Position numbers and translations under genes: made by a program
Assembly (NCBI GenBank): GCA_949825065.1
Contig: OX463839.1
Coordinates: 31,567,540-31,631,539 of the forward strand
Direction of reading: 5' to 3'
Source: Odontocerum albicorne
Lineage: Eukaryota > Arthropoda > Insecta > Trichoptera > Odontoceridae
Length of the DNA: 64,000 bases
Notes under the pieces: model-generated
What the model was told of the DNA's origin: nothing
Seen by the model: the letters and a program-made list of their open reading frames with translations, nothing else
The model's database searches: none
Shown here: one piece after another, positions 40,901 through 53,000 of the stretch
Layout: each line of letters starts with the position of its first letter
Position numbering within the stretch: the stretch's first letter is position 1

Positions 40901-42540
40901 TTAGAAAAGACTAATAGAATTCTATTTTATATTAAGTCTCTTAATATGGTCAATATTGTTTATTTAAGCTAATCATTTTGGATCTTGTTCATTTTATACT
41001 TAAAATCTTGTTTTTAGTGTTCACGGTATTGAAAACTAAAACTCATTACTTTAATAGTCTTGAACTTCAATATATAATAATTAGTAAAAAAAATTGGAGC
41101 CAAATAAACATACCTTGTGTCCACATGTACTCATACATGGTGTGCATATATCTAGTCAGACTTTTTCACTACTGTGCATATATCTAGTCATTGTCATAGT
41201 TGATTTACATTATTTCTTGAATATTATTGCATATAAAAATCATTTATTTGCTTTTAATTTCCCAAAATTTATCATCCAATCTCATTCTCCAAGAAAAACT
41301 TGACATAACTGATAAAAAGATATACCCTTATATGTATTGAATTCCATGTGAATTGTGTGCTTTAAAATATTGCGTTCAGCTCAGATTTAAAAAAAGTATG
41401 TGTTCAAATTCACTGATGTAAAAAATATGTGTTCAAGTTCAGTAGTGTACAAGTCCAGTGACGTAGAATGAAAAAACTTTTTTATAGTAATGTTGGAGAA
41501 TGATTTTTAATGCTTATTTTGCATTGGGTTTTCATAACAAATGTGTGAATTATTTGGTTGATTAATTGACTTAGTGATATTTTTGTCTTAATATATATTG
41601 TGTACATTTTCAGTCAGTTAAAAGAATGCCTCATTGAGATGATTTTTTGTGTGTAATCCTTCATATATTTATTATGTGATTTGTTGACACAGCAATAAAC
41701 AAACATACGAGAGTTCCTTCTCTAATGTCTTTGTAAAATATTTCTCCTTATAACTAAACTTTTATATTCCATATATCTGATGACTTAGAATTTAGGCAAT
41801 TCAGTTATATTTGTATTTATATTGGTGGAAAGAAAAATATATGAATGTTATTGGAGTAAATTTCTGCATAATGAACTAAACTTGATCAATCTTATGATTT
41901 TTTTAGTCAGAAAGGACTTTCTGTATTAATATTGGATATTTTATGTATTTTTTCTGATCCAATTCTGGACCATGGTGTATGGTTCTCTAATAAATAAATA
42001 AATAATTGTTATAAAGTAGGTCCCAAATCTTAAATGGATAAAATTTTGAAATGCTAAATGAAATTTTTTTTAGATCTGTAATATTTTAACATGGAATTGC
42101 AGGATGTTTTTTCCTGTCAATTATTTTTGTGTACTTAATGTTTGTATCGTCTGCGCGAAACTTATATATGTTTTTCTATCTACTAACACTATCATCGCAT
42201 TTGAGGTAGTTGGCTGAAATTGAGTAACGTTTAGATGGATGTTTATTATCAGTAAGTTAAGAGACAACTTAAATGAAATGTGACTGATTAAATACTACCT
42301 TTCTATTTTTGTTTTCGAGAAGTTAATAAAATGTGAGTTTTTTTTTAAATTGATAAAACAATAACTTGTTATTTGTAGGCAAATATTTTTTTCAGAGAAA
42401 ATTGTTTTATTAAATATCAAGTATTATCTGTACTGTATTATATTACATGCATGTATTTACTACAAGTCGGAATTAAATGGAAGTTTCTACCAGCCGACTA
42501 GAAATTTGTGAAAATGTCTGATGTGAAAAACCAGATGGAC

Positions 42541-42620
42541 ATTTTTTTTCATCGGGAATCGAACCCGAAAATCTCAGGTTGGAAATAAAGCATCCTACCA
42601 CCTAGGTAACGGAGGTGACC
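42541..42620 (-). repeat. tRNA-derived SINE head
   Basis: On the minus strand CCTAGGTGGTAGGATG matches a tRNA box A and GGGTTCGATTCCCG matches box B (GGTTCGATTCC), about 40 bp apart. It resembles a tRNA with no CCA end. The body probably continues towards 42,440. Confidence 0.6.
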
Positions 42621-42745
42621 AAAAGTCCTCGGATCTCGGCTTGTTTTTTCGTATTTTTTAGCAGTTAAATTCAAATGTATGTGGCATAGATCAAATTATT
42701 ATACCCACTCAGTGAGATTCTTGCATCTCAATTTTCAACACAGTT
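42621..42745. repeat. Interspersed repeat shared with 25505-25645
   Basis: It abuts the tRNA-like segment and shares TCCTCGGATCTCGG, TAGATCAAAT and GAGATTCTTG in order with the copy in lipin intron 12. Confidence 0.6.
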
Positions 42746-45700
42746 TGAGAATCCTTAGTTCCTTCGTACATTCGTCTTGCGAAACGCTCTAGCAATCCAA
42801 CTTTCAAGGCGCGTTGACGTTTCGAGTGAGTTGTCGTTAAACACAAGTGAGAAATTGTCTAGAAAAAATGTTGATTCATTTAAGCAATAGCTCTAGTCAC
42901 CTGTGTCGTTTTAAGTTATTCAACTAATTCTATTTTTTGCAGTTTTGGCTTTTGTTCATGTTCGATTTGTAAGGGGATAATCATAACATCTTGGTTGGAA
43001 GTTTTCTTTTAAACATCAGCTGGAGTGTCCTCTTCAATTCACCCAATCTTAGTCATGTCTCTCGTTAAATCGATCGACAAAGCTTTACTAAACCTTACGC
43101 GATATATCGTCTAAATTAGGCTCTGTGTCACTTTTGAAAACCTATAAACATCGATACGTGAATAAGGTAAAGTGGTGTGGAGGGCACTGATGCTGACCAG
43201 TCCGCAGGAATGTTGACACAAGGGCACCACATTCCGGTGCACACGTGCGTCACCTGGTCAATATCGAACCGTTTTCCACTCTCGTGATACATTATCAGTG
43301 GCTCTTTTAAAATTGCATGCGGGGTGCATTGCATATTTTTTAAGTAGTAAAACTTAATTTAATGCTTGATACATAATCACATTATCTTCTTGTGGATCAT
43401 ACATCCAGACTGGTGTGTCAATGAGTGACCTCAACATCGATATAATTTGTCATCGTTCCAGGGTAGGCGGCATTAGAGTACGACATTTCTTTGAAAGAAT
43501 CACATGTAATATTCCATGATTTTTGAAGCCGAATAAGAATCCTGAATTACCAGCAAATTGATGTAAAGTGGGTGTGGCCAGACATGCTCTTGCGCATGGC
43601 ACCAATAATAACATTCGACAATTCATGTTATTTTTTATTAGATAATTAAGCTATTTTCACTTGCAATTAAGTCAAATAATAACTGACAAATCCCATTGAA
43701 AATGTAAAACCCTCGCGCTACAAATCCTACGTTGTAATACAGCTAGCCATGAAATATCAAGGCTAATCAAGTTAATTAGTATCAAATGAATATGAATTAT
43801 TGCGCGATATGTTTGAGGTGCACGCAGTCACGTCAGTGAGGTAGATAGGTTTGATAGGTAACAAATATAATTTCGAATATTTTATCTTGTTTTACTCAGA
43901 ACCGAGTTTGCGATGTAAATGTTCACTTGAATGTGGTTTTAGTGCTGAATTTTTCGACCTTCGTGTTATTAACACTTCCTTTGCGTTTCGTCAGCCAAGC
44001 GGCCCTCACATTGTGTCTGAATGAATTGTAATATGAGAGTGGTCATTGTTGAGTCGTTCGGGGTTTTCACAAATGTAAGGCGATTCTGGCTATTCATTTG
44101 CCTTGTTTTAAATTCCTGTCCATGTGCTCTCATGAGCATCACGGGGTGACAGTGTGTGTTGTTGCTTATACAATGTCACGCCACCGTGTGCGCAAACTGT
44201 CGCAAATATATTTTTAACCTCCTTTAGGAAATCAAGACAAACCTTTCCAATAGTAATGCTTAACATGCAGATTATTATTTACATTCAATTTAATAATTTA
44301 TAGGACAGACTCCCTCGTGCACACATGTTTTACACATATTAGTCTTTCAAATTTTTGTTTTGTTAGTAGAAATTTTCAATACTTGGTATGTTTTATAGTA
44401 TATTCCCGTTGTTTATTTTCTTGGTATTTGATCCGAAAACTGGAAAAGAACGTTGTTCCATAATTTAATACTCAAATATGCAACCCAGTTCACTCAAGAT
44501 AGATGGATATCAGATTTTCTTCGAATAAACTCCGTTCACCCAGAGCAGAGCTGGTCCTGTATGCGTGAATTCAGTTTTCAAGGCATAATATCTGACACGT
44601 GAAAACACCAAATAATCTCAAAATGTAAATTGATTGTTAGATTTGTATTTACGTTGGTTTACTCTGCTTTTCACGATACCATGCATTTTGTGAATATTAT
44701 TCACGGTTAAAATCTTCCATGTGTTCATTTTTTTTTTATTCCATTTGCCTTTTACGCCAACTGTCGAGTGTAATTATCACTACTACGAGAATTTGGGCGT
44801 TATCTACACATTGAGTAAGATAGATAGAAACCTCACGTGAACTCGAATTCAAAGTGCGCAGTTGATATGGTTGATTACTTGTGATTCTTTAAGTAGTGAT
44901 ATTTTCCTTGTCATTTGCGAATGGCATTTGAAAAAAAATCGATTAATCGACTTTGTCGTGCACTGAAGTCCACTAGAGCTAAGTACAATACTTGTAACCG
45001 TATTGTGTCCAGCAAATAAATGAGACGACTACAAATCGTTTCTGTGAACGGATAACCCACACAAAATATTAAGACTTGTTAGGCGGGATCGTCCCACGTG
45101 CCCAGCCCAGGGTGTCCTCGGTTTGTGGAGATTTGGAATTGTATTTGTTAAACAAGATGTCTGGATTTCCCCTTGTACTGGCGACGATGAATAAATATAA
45201 TCGTATTTAAGGATATATATTGTTAGTTAACAAATAGAAAATATAATATTATGGTTTGATTTCCGACTTTCGAATAGAAATTTCAGTTATCCAGCAATTC
45301 TTAGAAGTCGGAATAGTCGTCGAGTGTTGAGGCACGATGTTAGCTTTATTCGTCTAATCTTCGCCCCTCCTAGTGCGAGGTTTGATAACATACTGTACAT
45401 ATTTGCTTTCGTATGTTTGTTGAAAATCGTTTCGCCACGCGAGTCTAAAATGGGGTATACTTGTGCTCATTTTTATATCCATGTAACGCTCCCATTGCGC
45501 TTGCTTACTGCGTAAAATGCGGTAGAAAATGGAAGATTTTTCGATTAATTCTTAAATTGTATAAATATTAAAAACAGTAAAATGGGGTTGTCTTTCAACC
45601 TCGAACGGAGCACCCATTTTTTTCATCGTATTGGTTTATATCGCCGTATGCATAGGATGTTAAATTTGAGACAGGATGCGCTCGGAAAAATGATTACTAT

Positions 45701-45999
45701 AACATACCGCGCGAAGTCCGCCATACAGCTCGAGGGGTGGAAGATGTGTAAAGCCCCTATTCCACAGGTGGTTTAAGAGAGATGAATACCCGCGACTCCA
45801 CACTGTAGCGACTTCGTTAAATAAATTGGGGGAATTACCATTATCCAATGTACTACTTATCTATACATTTAAGAACCAGATAATTAACTTGTTACGGTTC
45901 GTGTTTATCCCTCATGTGTAATTATACAATATCCAATAGAGATATTGCATTCGAACATTTTTCTGATTTTTAGCGGATGTGCAACATGATTGAATGAGG

Positions 46000-46786
46000 C
46001 AATAAATATATGGCATAAATGTGTAAGAATTAGCGGTCGAGAGTGCGTGTAGCGAAATCGGGAACAAAGCGGACGTGTCGGGTGCCCGTAAGGGCAATGC
46101 ACCTGCCGCTTAGGTGATTCCAGACGCGTGATCAATACACGCGGGATAAGTTATATTTTGTAGCCTTGACCCGCCGGCATGAGCGGCTGATTATCTCAGA
46201 GGCGAGAACTTGCATATCGACTGATTATCGTCGTGTCGGGAGTCCGGATCGATTATTCGACCGCATTGTCATCAATTCTACCCGTAGAGTTGCATTCGAG
46301 AAACGCGTGTCGCTTGGCGGAGTGGCGTGTAGCGGTGTAGCGAGCGGCGAGTCGGGCGGGCCGCGGAGTGGTGGCGCGATCAATATTCCGGTCCGGGCGG
46401 GGAGTGCGCTAACCGGCAGCGCCCGCCCGCCAGCCGCCCTCCGCCCCGCATGGGCGTGACGCGCCAGTTCTCGCGGAGATGCCGCACTAGTCACTCCACT
46501 CCACCGTACACCCTGCAGCCTTGTATAGTCCAGTCAGTCTGCCCAGTGTCTAGTCGCATTGTGTCCGTAGCTGTGCTCGCGCGCACATCTCTGCATCAGG
46601 TGATGAGAACATCTTACGATTGACAGATTGATCCGTCGACCGACGGACGTGACTGTTTGATTAGTCTTACTGAGTACTTGGGCCGCGAGAGCGTTGTGCG
46701 CGCGCACGTGTGCCCCGGTGACAACTGTCGCTTGTTGCAGGAGGCGCACAGACGTGAGATCAGTCCGCTAGGTCGCTCGCAGCACG
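46000..46786 (+). promoter_or_regulatory. CpG-rich promoter and 5' UTR region of 14-3-3 zeta
   Basis: It is strongly GC- and CpG-rich against an AT-rich background. TTGTATAG at about 46521 precedes CAGTCAGTCTG (TCAGT initiator) at about 46531. A possible noncoding exon ends CATCAG|GTGATG at 46599; a clear acceptor TTGTTGCAG|GAG at 46740 opens the exon that carries the ATG. Promoter position is inferred. Confidence 0.5.
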
Positions 46787-47086
46787 ATGTCGGTGGACAA
46801 GGAAGAGCTGGTACAGCGCGCCAAGCTCGCCGAGCAGGCGGAGCGGTACGATGATATGGCGGCCGCCATGAAGGCCGTCACGGAGACGGGCGTGGAACTA
46901 TCCAACGAGGAGAGGAACCTGCTTTCCGTGGCCTACAAGAACGTGGTCGGGGCGCGCCGCTCCTCCTGGCGGGTCATCTCCTCCATCGAGCAGAAGACGG
47001 AGGGCTCAGAGAGGAAACAACAGATGGCCAAGGAATACAGAGAAAAAGTCGAAAAGGAACTAAGAGAAATATGCTACGATGTTTTG
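46787..47086 (+). CDS. 14-3-3zeta: 14-3-3 zeta coding exon 1
   Basis: 100 codons, MSVDKEELV to REICYDVL, donor TTG|GTGAGT, phase 0. It carries the N-terminal dimerisation helices and Lys49/Arg56. High GC at third codon positions, unlike exon 2 and exon 3a. The exon probably starts at 46741 after TTGTTGCAG. Confidence 0.97.
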
Positions 47087-50000
47087 GTGAGTTTCTTTTT
47101 ATTATCCTATTCATTTTTTTATCATTTCGCGGCATTGTGAGGATTTACCGCGGTTTTGTAGGTTAGAATTGGCGCTTGACGCGGGTGTTAAGCGCAGTGA
47201 CGGCGCATACGTAATTCGCCACTGTACATGCACGTTTCCAATTTTATGCACGATTGTTAGCGAGAAATGTATTTTTCATATTAATGTATTAGTGTATCAT
47301 AAGTGAAGGTTTACAGTATTAAGTTATCTCGTACTGCAGCCAGTGTTAACACACACTCATTATTGATAACTGCATTCAAACCGTACATATTGCGATGCGG
47401 TCTGATTATCGTGTGTACATTTCTTAAAAACGCAGTTTAGTCTCGGTGCTCATTTCGATTCGAGTAAGTCTTTTATACATTTTAGCCGGCACGGATCATG
47501 TGTAATTTAGTACCGGCGTAAATATATACGCACATCGATGCCGGCGGCGAAAGATTTCGCGCGTCACGGGAACCTCGCACGCAGCGGCGCGCTATTGGAA
47601 TTTAGTGGCCGCGTGCCTGCAATCGTGTCATTGTCATTAGTACATCAGCACATGTGGCACGGCACGCATACGCCCTGTCCCTGCCCCCCATTCATACAAT
47701 CCAATTTTTACCGATTGATTTCCGTTCTTTTTTGTGCCTGTCGAATTCCTTTACTTATTTGTCAATCTCGACCCGCCTACACCGGCTGGCATGACGTCAC
47801 CACAGCGCTTATCCAAATCCAGAAGTGATGTAAGCGATTCGAATTTTACACGCCACTCGAGCGACAATGGCTCACGCGCTCGTGCTCTGGGGTACGCAAC
47901 CTTTCGGCGAAACGATGTCGAGATTTATTTGATTTTTTCGGCGGAATGGGCGCGTTGTACCGCGTTTATCGTTGAAAGGTGCATTGCCTCCGTGCACTTC
48001 TGGACCAACAATAAGTCTCGTCACACTCGAGCCATGGCATTGCCCTATTGGGGTTAACAGAGAGAACAGATCTCCAGTTCTTTGTATTCTGGCATATATG
48101 GATTTTGTCGGTCACGTTTATTAGCGTTTGCATATCTATTCTTGGCATGCATCCCCTCCCGTTTTTAGAGTAACTCTTTCAAACGTGACTTAATTGACGA
48201 TATTTAATAAAACGCAATTTTTTATTTACTCTTAATAAAGCTTATCTTCTATTAAACTATAATTTTCGTGGACAGCAGTTCATTTTAAATTAGGTTGTTT
48301 TTCATATAGATTTTTTTGAATGTTTTTAATAATGGTGGTATATCATTAAGAACCTAAGTAATTTATTTTTAACGTACTGAGTTTTACAGTACTGAGTCTT
48401 GCATACTTTTGCTGATTCTTTTTTACTTTTTTCAAAGCTTAATTGGACGTATTGGCAAAAAGGATCCAACCCACATTTTTTTATTTGACAAATTGATCTC
48501 CGAACATGTATTCAGCTTATCAGATAGCTAGCTGGTGTATAATGTAAAATAAATAATGTACAGAATTAAAAAGAAAAGATTAATAGCAAAGCTGGGTCTA
48601 ATTTTAATACAAAGTGTTATGGTCAATATTCAGCATATGTGTCGCATCCAGTGTAATGAATATATAATGAAAACAGCATTTGTACATGCTAAATATTTTT
48701 TTTACATGTACTCAATATATTTCATTAGAATTTAAAATATAATGTTTTTTATCGATGTTTTCCCCAAATAAGCTTACTATTTTAATTGCTAAAATTGACA
48801 CGGATTTCTTAACTAAAGTTGGGCTATTATTTGGAAAATTGTCGATTATTGAATAATGATACTGTTATGAGAATATAGATTGATTTGCTTAGTGATAAGA
48901 AACTTTCCCATTTTACTTTCACAACATACCTTTGGTACGAGTATGTACAATGAAGTTGATGGGAAATAATTGAAGAATTTTGATTCCTTCATTTGTAAGA
49001 ATTTAAGTTTCATCAGTATTGAACACTTTCTAAAATTCTTTTGTCCACACTCAACAAAGATCCATATTATTCTTTACCAATAAGTAAAGTCCAATGTATA
49101 AAAATACTGGTGGAATTTAAGGAGTGGAGGTTGTTATTTTTCAATAATTATTTATAAATGTATGATTATTACGAGGCGTATCCAGAAAGTAAGTGTACTG
49201 AGGCTCTCACGACCGGATGGATTTTATTTTCTACATGTTGGCTACACTTCCGTGTAGCCTGACCCTTCCCCTCCGCAACGAGACCGGTTCGAGGTCAGTA
49301 CGTTGAGAAGTGTCGACGCGACAACGTGTTTCGTGAAAAATGTCAATATAATCTCCCGCCAAGTGCGAAATACGCGGCGTCATCCGTTATCTCGTTTGGA
49401 AGGGAAAACCTCCGATTGAGGTTTATAATGAGGTGAAAACTGCATATGGTGATAAAGCTATGAATCGTACGAGTGTGTACAAGTGGTGTCGCGAGTTTAA
49501 AAATGGTCGTACGTCTGTGCATGATCAGAGGAGCGGAAGACCTTCAATTGTGACTGACGAAATTGTGGAAAAAATCGAAAATGCGCTCCGTGACCATCGC
49601 AGATTGACTGTGGATGAATTTTCTGCGATGTTTCCGTAAATCTCCAGATCTCTACTACACGAAACCATCACAGAAACCCTCGGATATCGGAAACTATCCG
49701 CGAGGTGGGTCCCAAAACAGCTGACAGACCAACACAAGTTGAATCGAGTGGAGGCCGGGCAAGAGTTTTTGAGGCGCTGCAAACTCCATGGAGATGAATT
49801 TCTCCGCTCCATCGTTACTGGAGATGAAACTTGGGTTGCACACTACACGCCTGAAACCAAAAGGCAGTCTCAAAAGTGGCGTCACACCTCTTCACCCTCC
49901 GCCAAAAAGTTCAAAACCACAATTTCAGCCAAGAAAATCATGGCATCCGTGTTTTGGGACTGTCAAGGCATAATTTTAATTGAATATATGCCTCAAGGGG

Positions 50001-53000
50001 AGACCATCAACTCTGCAAGATACTGTGAGACCCTAAAAAAATTGTGGAGGGCGATTCAAAACAAGAGGAGAGGCATGCTGACAAAGGGAGTCTGCCTGCT
50101 GCGCGACAATGCCAGACCACACACGGCCAATGCCACGAAGGAACTGCTCGCCTCGTTTAAATGGGATGTCCTGAACCATCCCGCGCATTCCCCTGACCTA
50201 GCACCTTCAGATTACTATTTCTTTACCTCCCTGAAGCTGCACATGGGTGGAAAAAGGTTTTCAACCGACGAGGAGGTAAAGGAGGAGGTGGAGAAGTGGA
50301 CGGAGGGGTTGGCGGGAAACTACTTCGAGGAAGGCATCAAAAAGTTGATACCCCGCTTCACCACCTGCATTGAGAGGAATGGCGACTATGTCGAAAAATA
50401 GCTTACATATGTACTACGGTAACCACGTAATTTTTTTGTTTAAATAAAAAAAATTGTAACCTACAAAAATTCAATACACTTACTTTCTGGATATGCCTCG
50501 TACTATATAAATCATAACACTGTTCTATGCCCGATTTTAGGGATATTGCATTATTTATAAATTTTTAACAACACTCCAAATAAAAGTCAATTTCAAAAAT
50601 TTGACTCAATCTGAATTGTTGAAATTATTAGGTCTATTGAACATATATTTTCAGGACATGTTTATTTATGATATCCAAGTTCTTTGAAATACAAACAACA
50701 AATATGTTAGTTAATCTATGACTCACTACTGCAGAGTTGAACAATTTGATATATGGTAATTTCTTTAGTGTGTTTATATAGCACTCTCATGTTACAGATA
50801 TTTCCTTGCGGTTGGGCAGGAAATTTTGTGTATCCTGGGAAAAAATAAACTTATTATTTCTTGAATCTTAGAAATTACATTTGATTCACTTTGTGGTGTC
50901 ATGTTTATAATTTTTGAATATAATAACACATTTTTTATTTTGTATTCGCCATTTCTTTTTGAGTTCACTCCCGGTTTCAAAGACCTCCACCCTCTTCGTC
51001 AGGTGAAGATGTTCATCTTCACCTGACAACAAAGTCTTCGTCTTTGAAACCGGAAGTGAACTTAAATAAACAGGGATGGATACAATTAAATAAAGTTTTT
51101 TTAAATTTTATTAAATATTGTTTATTATTGTCCAATCCATAGAGTAGTTTAACTATGCATTTTCAGTTTTGCATTCAAGTGTACATTTTCAGAAAAACTA
51201 TTTAACACATTCCATTCACATACGTTGTATAGTCAAGATTTGTTTAACCCATTAACGCCCGCCGTACACGCTTGTGTACACCTGTTCAAAGCGCGAATTG
51301 GTGTTTTCTTTATATGATTATTATGGAAGTAATTACTTATTTCGAAACTATAAAATAGTAGTTAACTATAAAAAAATAAAATTTGGCAATAATGCGTAAA
51401 TAAATATCATTGGTTTATCATCGCAATATGGATATGAAATAAGATTTTTTTCGTAAGATGTTTTTAACGTTTTTATTATAAATAATAAAATATTTTCTCT
51501 TGTTTTTTTATTATTAGGTATAGTTAGACTCTATTATAACGCGTGATTTTATTACTGCAACGAAAAAAATTGTTTATGATGTGCTGGGTTATATTTTATT
51601 GCCCTGTACACAAGCGTGTACAATGGGCATCTGACTGTAAAAATGTTAATGACTCGTGGAAGCAGATCATATTCAGTTCGCTTTTGTTTCTTGCTCAGTT
51701 CATACCCTGCAGTGTGCTAAAGGCATAATTCGATAACACATATATTTGATAACCCGATAACTATAATTGTCGAATCCTGAAATCCTTAAAATTTTTAAAA
51801 TGGCGGCCCGTCGTGTTTTCACAAGCCATAATACCTATACAAGACTCGAAGAAGCCCTTGAATCAATAATGTCCGATGAAAACGATGAAGTCGAATCCGA
51901 TATAGTATTGATTCCACCAAATCCTGATGTCCTGAGTGACGAAGAAGAAGGGAATGACGATGATTTGACGTCCTCTAATCTTCCAAAAGATGTGCCAGGT
52001 ACAGTGCAAGTAATTCCACGTCGTCCTGGCCATGATATTTCGGACAGTGATGATGAGCCGCTTTCTAATTATATAAGATCTTCAAAACGAGTTAAAAGTC
52101 AAGACGCACCTAAGTGGAGAAAAACTTCACCTATATATAGTACAACACATAACATTACCGATGCCATTCAGAGCAGACAAAAGACTGTTGTAGAATCCAT
52201 AAAAGACCACAACCCTACAATGTTGTTTGAAAAATTCTTTGATGAAGAGGTTATGAACTTGATAACACAAAATAGTGTTTTGTACGCTGGTCAAAATAAT
52301 CGACATAATTTTGAAATTAATTGTGAGGACTTGAAATCTTTTTTGGGCATATTGATATTGACTGGATATCACGAATTACCTACCGAACGTGCTTATTGGA
52401 GTTTGGATGAAGATCTTGGCATTCCATTGGTTGCAAATTGCATGTCACGTAATAGGTTTTTGGAAATAAAAAGAAACCTACACTTTGCAGACAATTCTCT
52501 AGTTGAAAATTCGAATGATAAAATGTTCAAAGTGAGACCATTGTGTAATCTCATTCAGAGAAACTCGTGCCAGTGGGGAGTTTTTCATAAAAATTTGTCT
52601 GTAGATGAGTCCATGATTAAATATTTTGGCCGTCATTCAGCCAAACAATTCATAATGGGAAAACCTGTGAGGTTTGGCTATCGGAATTGGGCAGCAACAA
52701 GTTCTGATGGCTACTGCTACACATTTGACATTTATTGCGGCAAGTCATCTACAGAAGTTTCTGCTGATCCTCTCGGCGCGAGAGTCGTAAAATCTCTGCT
52801 GGCAAAGATGCCAATTGTACCAAATGAACATATTGTGTACTTCGATAACTTTTTTACAAATTATCAGTTGTTGCATGATTTGCGACTCTTAGGCTACAGG
52901 GCCACAGGCACAATGCGAGAGAATAGAACTAAGAATTGTCCACTTACCACTGTGAAGGTAATGAAAAAGCGACCTAGAGCAGAGTATTACTATCGATTTG

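Larger units (their letters stand above)
37940..46000. other. Long noncoding stretch
   Basis: No convincing coding exon on either strand; frames are short and lack homology I can recognise. It contains the tRNA-like repeat at 42.5 kb and several unclassified GC-richer patches. It is probably upstream regulatory DNA or a first intron of the 14-3-3 gene. Confidence 0.5.

Noticed and set aside
42541..42620. Possible genuine tRNA gene on the minus strand
   Set aside because: Box A and box B are good, but I cannot form convincing acceptor and anticodon stems, and it is joined to repeat sequence; a SINE is likelier.
46166..46494. Overlapping frames of 89-97 codons on both strands
   Set aside because: GC-rich DNA has few stop codons; compositions are Ala/Gly/Arg-rich and this is the 14-3-3 promoter/5' UTR region.
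47538..48057. Frames of 96-107 codons in 14-3-3 intron 1
   Set aside because: No recognisable domain; the GC-richer sequence just 3' of a CpG promoter explains their length.
51767..51799. Upstream start for the piggyBac transposase
   Set aside because: The frame is open to 51767, but the first codon there is TTG; the first ATG is at 51800.
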